Shown: positions 1 through 6,772 of the stretch, one piece after another
Position numbering within the stretch: the stretch's first letter is position 1
Layout: every line of letters starts with the position of its first letter
NCBI GenBank assembly: GCA_017643325.1
Contig: JAEPNS010000053.1
Location: 1-13,928, forward strand
DNA length: 13,928 nucleotides
Reading direction: 5' to 3'
Source: Alphaproteobacteria bacterium
Lineage (GTDB): Bacteria; Pseudomonadota; Alphaproteobacteria; UBA6615
Notes under the pieces: model-generated
Seen by the model: only the letters and a program-made list of their open reading frames with translations
Told to the model about the DNA's origin: nothing
Databases searched by the model: none
Program-made: the position numbers and the translations under genes

Positions 1-41
1 CTTGTATCTGTTGCAACGACTCATCCTTGAGGGGGGCTTGA

Positions 42-2237
42 ATGAGTTCGCAGGACAACGCCGACGGGCAGACGGCGGATCGCACGCCCGAAGATTTCAT
101 CGCCGAGGTCGAGAGTGGACCGCGCAGCCCGGAAAGCAAGATCGCGGTGGCTGCGATTCTGGGCATTTCCGTCGCCTGGTCCATTTTCCAGCTCTGGATC
201 GCCGAAAGCCCCATCAACTCTTTTATCGCGCGATCCTGGCATCTCGGCTTTGCGCTCGCGCTCGTGTTCCTGGCCTTTCCCGCCTACGACTACCGCAATC
301 CTCCACGATGGGTGCGCGGCCTGCACGCGGTTCTTCCTTTCCTGAAATCGGGCCGGACGAACCGGTCCTACATCCCGGTCATCGATATCGTCCTGGCGAT
401 CGTGGCGGCCGGCGGTGCGCTGTACATCTGGTGGGATTTCCAGGGGATCATCAACCGCCAGGGACTGCCGTCGCAGACCGACGTGATCATGGGCGTGATC
501 ACGATCGTGCTCCTGCTGGAGGCTGCGCGTCGCTCGCTCGGTCCGGCGTTGAGCATCATCTGTATCATCTTCATCGCCTATGCGTTCGTCGGGCCCTGGA
601 TGCCGGATCTGCTGCGCCATCGCGGCATCCCGCTCGATTTCTTCATCAACGACATGTACATGTCGACCACCGGTATTTTCGGCGTCCCGCTGGGCGTCTC
701 GACGAGCTTCGTGTTCCTGTTCGTCCTGTTCGGCTCGCTGCTCGACAAGGCCGGGGCCGGCAAATACTTTATTGACGTTGCGTTTTCGGGGCTGGGCCAC
801 AAGGTCGGCGGTCCGGCGAAGGCCGCCGTCGTGGCGTCGGGCCTCTCCGGTCTCGTCTCCGGCTCGTCGATCGCAAACACGGTGACGACCGGAACGTTCA
901 CCATCCCGCTCATGAAGAAGGTCGGGCTGCCGGCCTACAAGGCGGGCGCCGTCGAGGTCGCGGCGTCGACCAACGGCCAGCTGATGCCCCCGATCATGGG
1001 CGCGGCCGCGTTCATCATGGCCGACATCATCGGCATTCCTTATCTGGACGTGGTCCGCGCGGCGCTGTTCCCGGCGATCATCTCCTACCTTGCGCTGTTC
1101 TATGTCGTGCATCTGGAGGCGCTCAAGCTCGGCCTGAAGCCGTTGTCGAAGAACGAGCTTCCGCCGATGCTCAAGACATTCCTGACCGGGATGCATTACC
1201 TGATCCCGCTCATCGTCCTGATCTGGTTCCTCGTCATTGAGCGCCGCTCGCCGATCTTCTCGGCGCTGACGGCGATCGAGGCGCTGGCGGTGATCATGAT
1301 CATCCAGCGCCCGATCATCGCCTACCTGGCGCTGGGCGCGCACCGCAAGGCCGGAAATCTCGATCCCGACGCGAAGCTGGCCCCGATCCTCGGGGCAGCA
1401 TTCCTGGACGGCTTGAAGGACATCTGGGAAGGCCTGATCGCCGGTGCGCGAAACATGATGAGTGTCGGCGTCGCCACGGCCGCGGCGGGCATCATCGTGG
1501 GCGTGGTCACGAGCACCGGGCTCGTCAGCCGCTTCACCCAGCTGATCGGGACCGTGTCGGGTGGCAGCATCACGATCATGCTGATCCTGACGGCGGTCAC
1601 CAGCATGATCCTCGGGATGGGGCTGCCGACGACGGCGAACTACATTCTGATGGCGACCCTGACCGCGCCCGTGATCGTCACGCTGGGCGCCGATGCGGGA
1701 CTCGTCTTCCCGCTGATCGCCGCGCACCTGTTCGTCTTCTACTTCGGCATCCTGGCCGACGACACGCCGCCAGTGGGCCTTGCGGCCTATGCGGGCGCGG
1801 CCATCGCGCAGTCGGATCCGATCAAGACGGGCATCCAGGGCTTCACCTACGACATGCGCACGGCGATCCTGCCCTTCGTGTTCATCTTCAACACCGAGTT
1901 GCTGATGATCTCGGGCGTGGCCGAGAACGGCGACATCATCTGGCTGAACGATCCGTTCGCGATCGTCTGGGTGTTCGTCATATCGCTGATCGCGATGTTC
2001 GCGTTCGCGTCGTTCATGCAGGGTTACTTCGCGGACGACTGCAACTGGGCCGAGCGGATTTTCCTGCTGGCACTCGCGGTTGCGATGTTCCGCCCGGCGC
2101 TGATCACCGACGAGATCGGGATCCCGCGCGAGGCCATCCAGGCGGCGGGCGCTGTCCTGTGGGCGCTGATGTACCTGTACCAGAAGCGCCGAAAGAAGAA
2201 CCGGGACGGCGGATCGCCCGTTGCCTCGGCGGCCTGA
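42..2237 (+). CDS. TRAP transporter fused 4TM/12TM permease (TAXI type)
   Basis: This is a 731-residue multi-pass inner-membrane protein. Its length and layout fit the fused small-plus-large (DctQM-like) permeases of TRAP transporters, which use an ion gradient to import substrates delivered by a periplasmic TAXI-family binding protein. The N-terminal third carries several hydrophobic helices. The rest is DctM-like, with the glycine- and serine-rich stretches of that family (for example ASGLSGLVSGSSIANTVTTG near residues 265-285 and MILGMGLPTTANYILMATL near 520-540). The ATG at 42 follows a G-rich Shine-Dalgarno (about 31-36). The universal stress protein gene begins 14 bp after the stop, a pairing typical of TRAP operons. 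A binding-protein gene would be expected just upstream, outside the window. The substrate cannot be read from the sequence. The family call is firm. Confidence 0.94.
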   Translation: MSSQDNADGQTADRTPEDFIAEVESGPRSPESKIAVAAILGISVAWSIFQLWIAESPINSFIARSWHLGFALALVFLAFPAYDYRNPPRWVRGLHAVLPFLKSGRTNRSYIPVIDIVLAIVAAGGALYIWWDFQGIINRQGLPSQTDVIMGVITIVLLLEAARRSLGPALSIICIIFIAYAFVGPWMPDLLRHRGIPLDFFINDMYMSTTGIFGVPLGVSTSFVFLFVLFGSLLDKAGAGKYFIDVAFSGLGHKVGGPAKAAVVASGLSGLVSGSSIANTVTTGTFTIPLMKKVGLPAYKAGAVEVAASTNGQLMPPIMGAAAFIMADIIGIPYLDVVRAALFPAIISYLALFYVVHLEALKLGLKPLSKNELPPMLKTFLTGMHYLIPLIVLIWFLVIERRSPIFSALTAIEALAVIMIIQRPIIAYLALGAHRKAGNLDPDAKLAPILGAAFLDGLKDIWEGLIAGARNMMSVGVATAAAGIIVGVVTSTGLVSRFTQLIGTVSGGSITIMLILTAVTSMILGMGLPTTANYILMATLTAPVIVTLGADAGLVFPLIAAHLFVFYFGILADDTPPVGLAAYAGAAIAQSDPIKTGIQGFTYDMRTAILPFVFIFNTELLMISGVAENGDIIWLNDPFAIVWVFVISLIAMFAFASFMQGYFADDCNWAERIFLLALAVAMFRPALITDEIGIPREAIQAAGAVLWALMYLYQKRRKKNRDGGSPVASAA

Positions 2238-2251
2238 AGGGAGGGCCGGCC

Positions 2252-2677
2252 ATGTACAAGCAAATCCTGCTTCCCGTCGACCTCGAGGACGATGACTCCT
2301 GGCGCCGCGCTCTGCCGGTCGCGGCGGAGTACGCCAAGGCGTTCGATGCGACGCTCCACGTCATGACGGTCGTGCCGGACTTCGGCATGAGCGTGGTCGG
2401 CTCGTTCTTTCCGAAGGGCTTCGCGGAGAAGGCGATTGCGGAAACCGGCACACGCCTTCACGCCTTCGTCGACGCGAATATCCCGGACGGGATCGCGGTG
2501 CAGCACGTCGTCAAGCACGGGCGGGTCTATGAGGAGATCATCCATTCCGCGAACGAACTGGACGTCGACCTGATTGTGATCTCGGCGCACCACCCGGATG
2601 CCAGCGACTTCCTGCTCGGCCCGAATGCGGCCCGCGTCGCAAGGCATGCGGAGCAGTCCGTCCTGATCGTACGCTGA
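2252..2677 (+). CDS. Universal stress protein (UspA family), TRAP-associated
   Basis: A 141-residue cytoplasmic protein with the UspA alpha/beta fold. It opens with the first strand MYKQILLPVD and ends with the nucleotide-loop and final-strand pattern LLGPNAARVARHAEQSVLIV. In ATP-binding Usp proteins this C-terminal glycine/small-residue loop contacts the phosphates, and TeaD of Halomonas is a known Usp tied to a TRAP transporter. ATP binding is inferred here, not shown. The ATG at 2252 was chosen over an in-frame upstream start at 2159 because GGGAGGG lies a few bases before it, it follows the permease stop by 14 bp, and it starts exactly at the family's usual N-terminus. It is probably cotranscribed with the permease and adjusts transport or responds to energy state. 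Confidence 0.93.
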   Translation: MYKQILLPVDLEDDDSWRRALPVAAEYAKAFDATLHVMTVVPDFGMSVVGSFFPKGFAEKAIAETGTRLHAFVDANIPDGIAVQHVVKHGRVYEEIIHSANELDVDLIVISAHHPDASDFLLGPNAARVARHAEQSVLIVR

Positions 2678-2735
2678 CGCGCATCGGCGTTTGCAAAGGC
2701 CGCAAAGCCGTTGTAAGACATCCGCCGCCTGAGGT

Positions 2736-2812
2736 CGGGAAGTAGCTCAGCCTGGTAGAGCACTACGTTCGGGACGTAGGGGCCGGAGGTTCGAATCCTC
2801 TCTTCCCGACCA
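2736..2812 (+). tRNA. tRNA-Pro (anticodon CGG)
   Basis: A 77-nt cloverleaf can be folded by eye. The acceptor stem CGGGAAG (2736-2742) pairs with CTTCCCG (2802-2808). The anticodon stem CTACG/CGTAG encloses loop TTCGGGA with anticodon CGG at 2770-2772. The T-arm contains GGTTCGAATCC. The discriminator is A, and an encoded CCA lies at 2810-2812. The anticodon reads CCG proline codons. tRNA 3' ends are common integration sites for phages and islands, but no second copy of this 3' end was seen in the window. Confidence 0.97.
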
Positions 2813-3122
2813 GGCTTTTCTCCTGTCTGCGGATTGTTTGCACAACCGGCGCGAGTTCGGGCGGGCGGTGACTGTATTGCACCGTTTCCTCCCACGCGCG
2901 CGTTGCGCGCCGTAGCCGGTCCCGGGTGAAGGCGACGTCGGTCCGGGCGTCCTCGACCGGCGCGAGGTCGCGCAGGTCCTCGTCCTCGATATGCGCGAGC
3001 GCGCGGTGCGCCGCCGCCAGCCGGCGCAGGCATCCGAGGGCATCCAGGTGGGCGTCAAGCGCCGCGATGCGGTCGAGGGCGGCGCGGTACTGGTGTTCGT
3101 TCTCGACCTGCGGATCCGGCAT
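2763..3122 (-). CDS. Small hypothetical protein whose 3' end is antisense to tRNA-Pro
   Basis: This 119-codon frame opens with MPDPQVENEHQYRAALDRIA, followed by helical, charged sequence rich in Ala, Arg, Asp and Leu. Third positions are strongly G/C up to about residue 80, which supports real coding. From about residue 83 the codon bias fades, and the last ~14 residues (GKRGFEPPAPTSRT) are the antisense reading of the tRNA, a well-known false-translation signature. The natural end of this gene may therefore have been lost next to the tRNA, or the tail may be tolerated. A TTGACG box and a 13-bp palindrome lie just upstream (3130-3159), but no strong Shine-Dalgarno is seen. No family was recognised and no function is assigned. 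Confidence 0.5.
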   Translation of the reverse strand: MPDPQVENEHQYRAALDRIAALDAHLDALGCLRRLAAAHRALAHIEDEDLRDLAPVEDARTDVAFTRDRLRRATRAWEETVQYSHRPPELAPVVQTIRRQEKSLVGKRGFEPPAPTSRT

Positions 3123-3129
3123 GGCGCGG

Positions 3130-3159
3130 ACCCTATTGCGATAACCGCAATTCCGTCAA
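3130..3159 (-). promoter_or_regulatory. Candidate promoter with operator palindrome in its spacer
   Basis: On the minus strand TTGACG (3159-3154) is followed after 18 nt by TAGGGT (3135-3130), a weak -10 match. Between them lies TGCGGTTATCGCA (3149-3137), the near-palindrome that differs by one base from the perfect palindrome beside the repressor gene at 5714-5726. The inverted repeat ATTGCG-N5-CGCAAT spans 3135-3151. The predicted RNA start falls at or within a few bases of the ATG at 3122, so the message could be leaderless. Promoter and operator roles are inferred from position. Confidence 0.45.
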
Positions 3160-3192
3160 AGCCGGAGTGCCGGTCTGCGTCGCGGTGTCCGC

Positions 3193-4884
3193 CTACGCGT
3201 CCAGCGACACGTTGAGCAGCGCCGGCGTACCCGACGCGACCGCCGCGATCGCCTCTCCGAGCGCCGCCTCCAACTCGTCCGGCGTGTCCGCCCGCGCGCC
3301 GAAGGCGCCGAACGGCGCGGCCAGTTCCGAATACTCGAATTCGGTGACCGGATGGCCGAGGTACAGGCCGGACGAGGCGGCGACGCCGTCGGGGTAGTAG
3401 TTCGTTTGGTCCTTCCGCATGGCGTTGTAGCCATGGTTGTTGGTCACCACGGTCAGCGTCGCCAGCCCCTGCTCCTTTGCGAACGCCATCGCCTGGACAG
3501 CGGGGTTGTAGAGGAAGGTCCCGTCGCCCAGCGTCGTGATAACCATGCGCTCCGGCGCGCCGAGGCGGGTCCCGAGCGCCACGCCCATCGCCTGGCCGAG
3601 GCCCCCGTGGACGCGGAAATAGCTGAGCGGGCCGCGCGGGACGAGATGGTTCACGAGAAACGGCCGGTGCGTGATCGTCTCGTCGACGAAGATCGCGTCG
3701 TCGGGCGCGGCGTCCGACAGCATCGCGAACAGCAGCGCCGGCGAGATGGTGTCCGCCGCGCGGGCGGCCGCGATGGCCTCGGCATTCTTCGCCGTGCGGG
3801 CCATGGCCGCTTCGTCCCAGCGCGCGCGACGTGCGGCGACGGCCGCGGCGTCGCGGACCTCGACGGCCGCGGCGAGCAGCGCGAGGTTGGCGGCGACATC
3901 GCCCTCGAGGAACTGCTCCGCCGCGCTCGGCTGGTAGACGACATGGTCGCGGAACGGCGTGTCGTCGATCGACAGGACATGCGCGCGCCGGGGCACGTCC
4001 TTGAGCGGATACCAGGGCTGGCGGCAGGCGACCGTGACGACCAGGTCGGCCTCGTCGACCACATCGGGCCGGCCCGCGCCGGCAAAGAGCGGGTGGTCGT
4101 GGGGGAAGTTGGCGTAGGGCGCAAAACGGCCTTCCACGACCGGGATCGCGAGTTTCTCGGCCAGGTCGACCAGCGCGTGGTAACCCTCCGCCGTGCGGCC
4201 CGACTCCTCGGTGATGATGACCGGGCACGCGGCCGCCGACAGCCGTTCGGCGAAGGCCGCGATGTCGTCCGGCGTCGCGGTGATCACCGGGGCCGGGGGC
4301 GCCATCCGGAGGCTGTCCGGGGCGGGCCAGGGCTGTTTCATGACCTCGATCGGAACCGACAGGTAGACCGGCGCGCGCGGGTTGCGTTGCGCCAGCTCGC
4401 CCGCGGAGACGATCTGGTTGTGCAGGGTCGCGGCGCTGCCGGCCTGGTTGGCCCATTTGACCAGCGGCTCGACCAGCCGCGCCGGGCCGCCGACCTGGTT
4501 CAGGATTCCCTGCCACTGGAAACCGGGGTCGAGGTCCGGATCGTCGCCGAAGCTCAGCGCCTCGCCCGAGAGGATCACCATCGGGATCGCGCCGCGCAGC
4601 GCGCCCTCGATGCCCATCGCGCCCTGCAGAAGGCCGACGCCCGTATGGAGCATGACGGCCTGCATCCGGCCCGTGATCTGGGTGTATCCCATGGCAAGCC
4701 CGACGGCGAGATTCTCGTGCGCGCAGGTGAGATAGGTGGGGCCCGGTTCGTTGGACAGCTGCTGGTGCGCCATCGCCTCCCACACCGGGCCCCATTCGGA
4801 CCCCGGCGACGACATCACATAGTCGATCCCGAGACTGCGGAAGGCCTGCAGGACTGCATCGCCTCCATCAGGTGCGTTACGCAT
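3193..4884 (-). CDS. Thiamine-diphosphate-dependent enzyme, acetolactate-synthase-like
   Basis: A 563-residue protein with the three-domain plan of the ThDP decarboxylase/acetolactate synthase superfamily. The N-terminal pyrimidine-binding domain carries the cofactor-activating glutamate in CAHENLAVG (E57). The C-terminal pyrophosphate-binding domain has the Mg/ThDP motif GDG (453-455, in TLGDGTFLYN) through NN (482-483, in VVTNNHGYN). Members carry out decarboxylation or carboligation of 2-oxo acids; the substrate cannot be set from sequence, so acetolactate synthase is only the nearest label. The ATG at 4884 has GGGGG about 8 bases upstream and replaces a longer TTG start at 4938 without a ribosome site. 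It lies 83 bp downstream of the repressor gene on the same strand and might share its transcript. No small regulatory subunit gene is adjacent. Confidence 0.88.
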   Translation of the reverse strand: MRNAPDGGDAVLQAFRSLGIDYVMSSPGSEWGPVWEAMAHQQLSNEPGPTYLTCAHENLAVGLAMGYTQITGRMQAVMLHTGVGLLQGAMGIEGALRGAIPMVILSGEALSFGDDPDLDPGFQWQGILNQVGGPARLVEPLVKWANQAGSAATLHNQIVSAGELAQRNPRAPVYLSVPIEVMKQPWPAPDSLRMAPPAPVITATPDDIAAFAERLSAAACPVIITEESGRTAEGYHALVDLAEKLAIPVVEGRFAPYANFPHDHPLFAGAGRPDVVDEADLVVTVACRQPWYPLKDVPRRAHVLSIDDTPFRDHVVYQPSAAEQFLEGDVAANLALLAAAVEVRDAAAVAARRARWDEAAMARTAKNAEAIAAARAADTISPALLFAMLSDAAPDDAIFVDETITHRPFLVNHLVPRGPLSYFRVHGGLGQAMGVALGTRLGAPERMVITTLGDGTFLYNPAVQAMAFAKEQGLATLTVVTNNHGYNAMRKDQTNYYPDGVAASSGLYLGHPVTEFEYSELAAPFGAFGARADTPDELEAALGEAIAAVASGTPALLNVSLDA

Positions 4885-4967
4885 GGCATTTCCCCCGTTG
4901 TCCAGTGTTCCCGCCGGCGGGATATCGTGACGCAGCAATGTTCGGCGGGCAAGTCGGCCGCGACGTA

Positions 4968-5651
4968 TCAGCCGCGTCCGGCCCAGATGATCAGGTGCAC
5001 GCTCTCCACTTCCTCTATCGGGAACCGAAGTTCGCGCCGGGGGTTGAATTGCTCGAGCGTCAGCGCGTCGGCCGTCTGGGTCATGAACCGCTTCACCAGC
5101 GCGCGCGGGGCCTCGCCTTCGGCTTCGGGCTTGAGCTGCACGACGACGAAGGTGTCGTCACCCCGCGTCACCGCGCGGCCGGGATGCACGTGCAGCGTCT
5201 CGCCCGGGAAGTAGCGGGGCACCATCGAGGTGTCGGAGACATAGACCGCATATGCGCTCGCCACGCCCTGCAGGGAGGGGGGGCGTTCGACATAGTCATG
5301 CACCTCGCCGTTCATGTGGAACATGCCGTCCGAGCCGGCGACGACCGTTCCCATCACCGGGAGATCGCGCCCGCCGGTCCAGGCAACAAAGGGGCGTGGG
5401 GAGGTCGGGCCGGGACGTGCGCCCGCCTCGGTGCGTACGGGGGACAGGCCGGCGGGCACCTCGTTCTCCAGATAGGCCGCGACAACCGGCACCTCGGCGG
5501 CGCGAAGCTGGCGGCTCCCGGTCAGCAGCCGGCTGATGGCGGACGGGTCGAGGCCGAGTGCCTGCGCCAGGCCGCGCTGTGTCTTGCCGGGACGCGCCAG
5601 ACCGTCGCGGATCCACGCGATCTCGCTGTCCGCCGGTGCAGGTCCGCTCAT
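4968..5651 (-). CDS. CI/LexA-like repressor: HTH plus S24 self-cleaving domain
   Basis: A 227-residue DNA-binding repressor. An XRE-type helix-turn-helix lies at about residues 24-45 (TQRGLAQALGLDPSAISRLL). The C-terminal S24 domain has the serine in SDTSMVP (S142) and the lysine in ALVKRF (K187). An Ala-Gly cleavage candidate lies at 105-106 (VVAGSDG), 37 residues before the serine, close to the spacing in LexA and lambda CI. RecA-stimulated self-cleavage after DNA damage is therefore plausible. The ATG at 5651 was chosen because it starts a normal N-terminus; a GTG at 5693 would add 14 residues, and neither has a clear Shine-Dalgarno. It is divergent from the gene at 5821, with an operator-like palindrome between them, which is the usual temperate-phage repressor layout. 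Confidence 0.87.
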   Translation of the reverse strand: MSGPAPADSEIAWIRDGLARPGKTQRGLAQALGLDPSAISRLLTGSRQLRAAEVPVVAAYLENEVPAGLSPVRTEAGARPGPTSPRPFVAWTGGRDLPVMGTVVAGSDGMFHMNGEVHDYVERPPSLQGVASAYAVYVSDTSMVPRYFPGETLHVHPGRAVTRGDDTFVVVQLKPEAEGEAPRALVKRFMTQTADALTLEQFNPRRELRFPIEEVESVHLIIWAGRG

Positions 5652-5713
5652 CGGAATTTGTCGAACGATTCCATGATATTGTGAAAATAACACGAAATAA
5701 GTTGCATGCGCAA

Positions 5714-5726
5714 TGCGATAATCGCA
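5714..5726. promoter_or_regulatory. 13-bp perfect palindrome, candidate repressor operator
   Basis: TGCGAT-A-ATCGCA is a perfect inverted repeat around one central base. It lies 62 bp upstream of the repressor start and 94 bp upstream of the divergent gene at 5821. A 12/13 match recurs at 3137-3149 in front of the small ORF beside the tRNA. Weak + strand promoter boxes TTGCAT (5702-5707) and CACGAT (5725-5730) would place it partly in a 17-nt spacer. Recognition by the adjacent HTH/S24 repressor is inferred from location and recurrence. Confidence 0.6.
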
Positions 5727-5781
5727 CGATCTGGTTGCCTGCCTCGCTCCTTGGCCGTCTCTCGAAAGGGCTAGGCAGAAT

Positions 5782-5796
5782 GTTCATGTTATGTTC
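5782..5796 (+). promoter_or_regulatory. Candidate alphaproteobacterial LexA (SOS) box
   Basis: GTTCATGTTATGTTC is an exact GTTC-N7-GTTC direct repeat, the LexA-binding form known from alphaproteobacteria such as Rhodobacter and rhizobia. It lies 24 bp upstream of the GTG start at 5821, where a bound repressor would block transcription of the two + strand genes. The cell's LexA is the expected binder; the local S24 repressor is an alternative. The match is seen directly and regulation is inferred. Confidence 0.6.
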
Positions 5797-5820
5797 TATT
5801 TTGACCCGCAGGAGTTGACC

Positions 5821-6171
5821 GTGTCCAGAGAAAGTCGTCGAAAAACCCGATGTCCGAAAGCGGACCCGCAGTGGCCCCCGCGCAGCGCGGACGAGATGGT
5901 GGCCTGGCAGCGTCAGGTCGGCACCGACCTTGAGATCGCGCGCCATCTCGGTTTGAGCCGGGCCAGCATCTATGGCCAGCGGATGAAATTTTCGGTTCCG
6001 GCGCTGCCGCGCAAGAAGCGGTCCCGGGTGCGCGAGCGCCGACCCGGCGCGACGTTGCGGAAGTACGAGATCGCGCGGCTGTATGCCGGACGCCGCTACG
6101 AGGACTGGGGATCGGTGCCGCCGCAACTTCGCGAGGCCCTGCCGCCTGCCTACATGATTGCCGCGGAGTAG
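5821..6171 (+). CDS. Small HTH-containing phage-type protein
   Basis: A basic 116-residue protein with no recognised family name. A helix-turn-helix-like segment lies at about residues 35-57 (TDLEIARHLGLSRASIYGQR), followed by a Lys/Arg-rich linker (RKKRSRVRERR) and a conserved-looking tail containing YAGRRYEDWGSVPPQLREAL. The GTG at 5821 was chosen because AGGAG (5810-5814) lies 6 bases before it; an ATG at 5791 in the same frame has no ribosome site and overlaps the LexA-type box. It is divergent from the S24 repressor and 4 bp before the next gene, so the two probably form a damage- or repressor-controlled early operon. It may be a transcription regulator or an assembly-type DNA-binding protein; the sequence does not decide. 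Confidence 0.72.
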   Translation: MSRESRRKTRCPKADPQWPPRSADEMVAWQRQVGTDLEIARHLGLSRASIYGQRMKFSVPALPRKKRSRVRERRPGATLRKYEIARLYAGRRYEDWGSVPPQLREALPPAYMIAAE

Positions 6172-6175
6172 GGCG

Positions 6176-6772
6176 ATGGCACGCCCGGGACGCAAGCGGA
6201 GCGTCGATGCCCGCCGCCGCCGGCGCACGCGTGCCGGCCGCCGGACGGCCGACGCGGGAACGCCGGAGCTGATCGCCAAGCGCGCGCTGCTCGTCGGCGC
6301 GGACGGCGCCCGGGATCCGCGCGCAGCCGACCCGCTCGGCATATTGCAGATGGCCGGCCATATCTCGCGCGACCAGATGGATGCCGGGTGGATCTACGCC
6401 GTCATGCGCTGGCGCGCCTTCGGGAAACCGACGCCCTACACATCGGTCTACGAACGCTACGCGACCGGGCTGACCGGGTTTCGGGCGGGGGAAGCAAGCC
6501 TATATCCCGACACGGATCTGCGTGCCCGCGACATCTTCGCCCGTGGGGACAACGCACTGCGCAATGCGGGACGGCTCGCCTGGTCGGAAACCCGGCGTGC
6601 GACGGTCGAGCACACCGTGCCCGCCTGGTACTGGCGGTTGAAATCAGGTCCGCCCGGGCGCGCCGACGCGCTGGAACGGGCGGCGCTGCTGCGAGGGCTG
6701 GATGCGCTGGCCGAAGTTTACGGCCGCGGCGCATCCGGTACGGTCAACTCGCGCGCGTCACGGCTCGGATAG
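6176..6772 (+). CDS. Hypothetical basic protein, phage-type
   Basis: A 198-residue protein with a very basic N-terminus (MARPGRKRSVDARRRRRTRA) and a more ordered core containing DPLGILQMAGHISRDQMDAG, followed by WIYAVMRWRAFGKPTP. The core resembles, from memory, unnamed proteins of alphaproteobacterial prophage regions, and no function is known to me. No signal peptide or membrane segment is visible. The ATG at 6176 follows GGAG by 7 bases and starts 4 bp after the upstream stop, so the genes are surely cotranscribed. Its last 29 bp overlap the 3' end of the convergent response-regulator gene. Confidence 0.7.
   Translation: MARPGRKRSVDARRRRRTRAGRRTADAGTPELIAKRALLVGADGARDPRAADPLGILQMAGHISRDQMDAGWIYAVMRWRAFGKPTPYTSVYERYATGLTGFRAGEASLYPDTDLRARDIFARGDNALRNAGRLAWSETRRATVEHTVPAWYWRLKSGPPGRADALERAALLRGLDALAEVYGRGASGTVNSRASRLG

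Noticed and set aside
21..1727. Long minus-strand open frame (568 codons)
   Set aside because: It lies wholly opposite the TRAP permease. Its translation is rich in Arg, Asp, Gln and His with no fold signature, a typical GC-rich shadow frame.
2747..4795. Minus-strand 682-codon frame over the thiamine enzyme
   Set aside because: It is the wrong frame of the real enzyme gene (Gly/Arg/Pro-rich), and its tail SGREDSNLRPLRPERSALPG is the classic false translation of a tRNA antisense strand.
4885..4938. Longer TTG start for the thiamine enzyme
   Set aside because: No ribosome site at 4938, whereas ATG 4884 has GGGGG at good spacing and a family-like start.
3352..5214. Plus-strand 620-codon frame
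   Set aside because: Shadow of the enzyme and repressor genes; no recognisable domain, and both opposite-strand genes have clear motifs.
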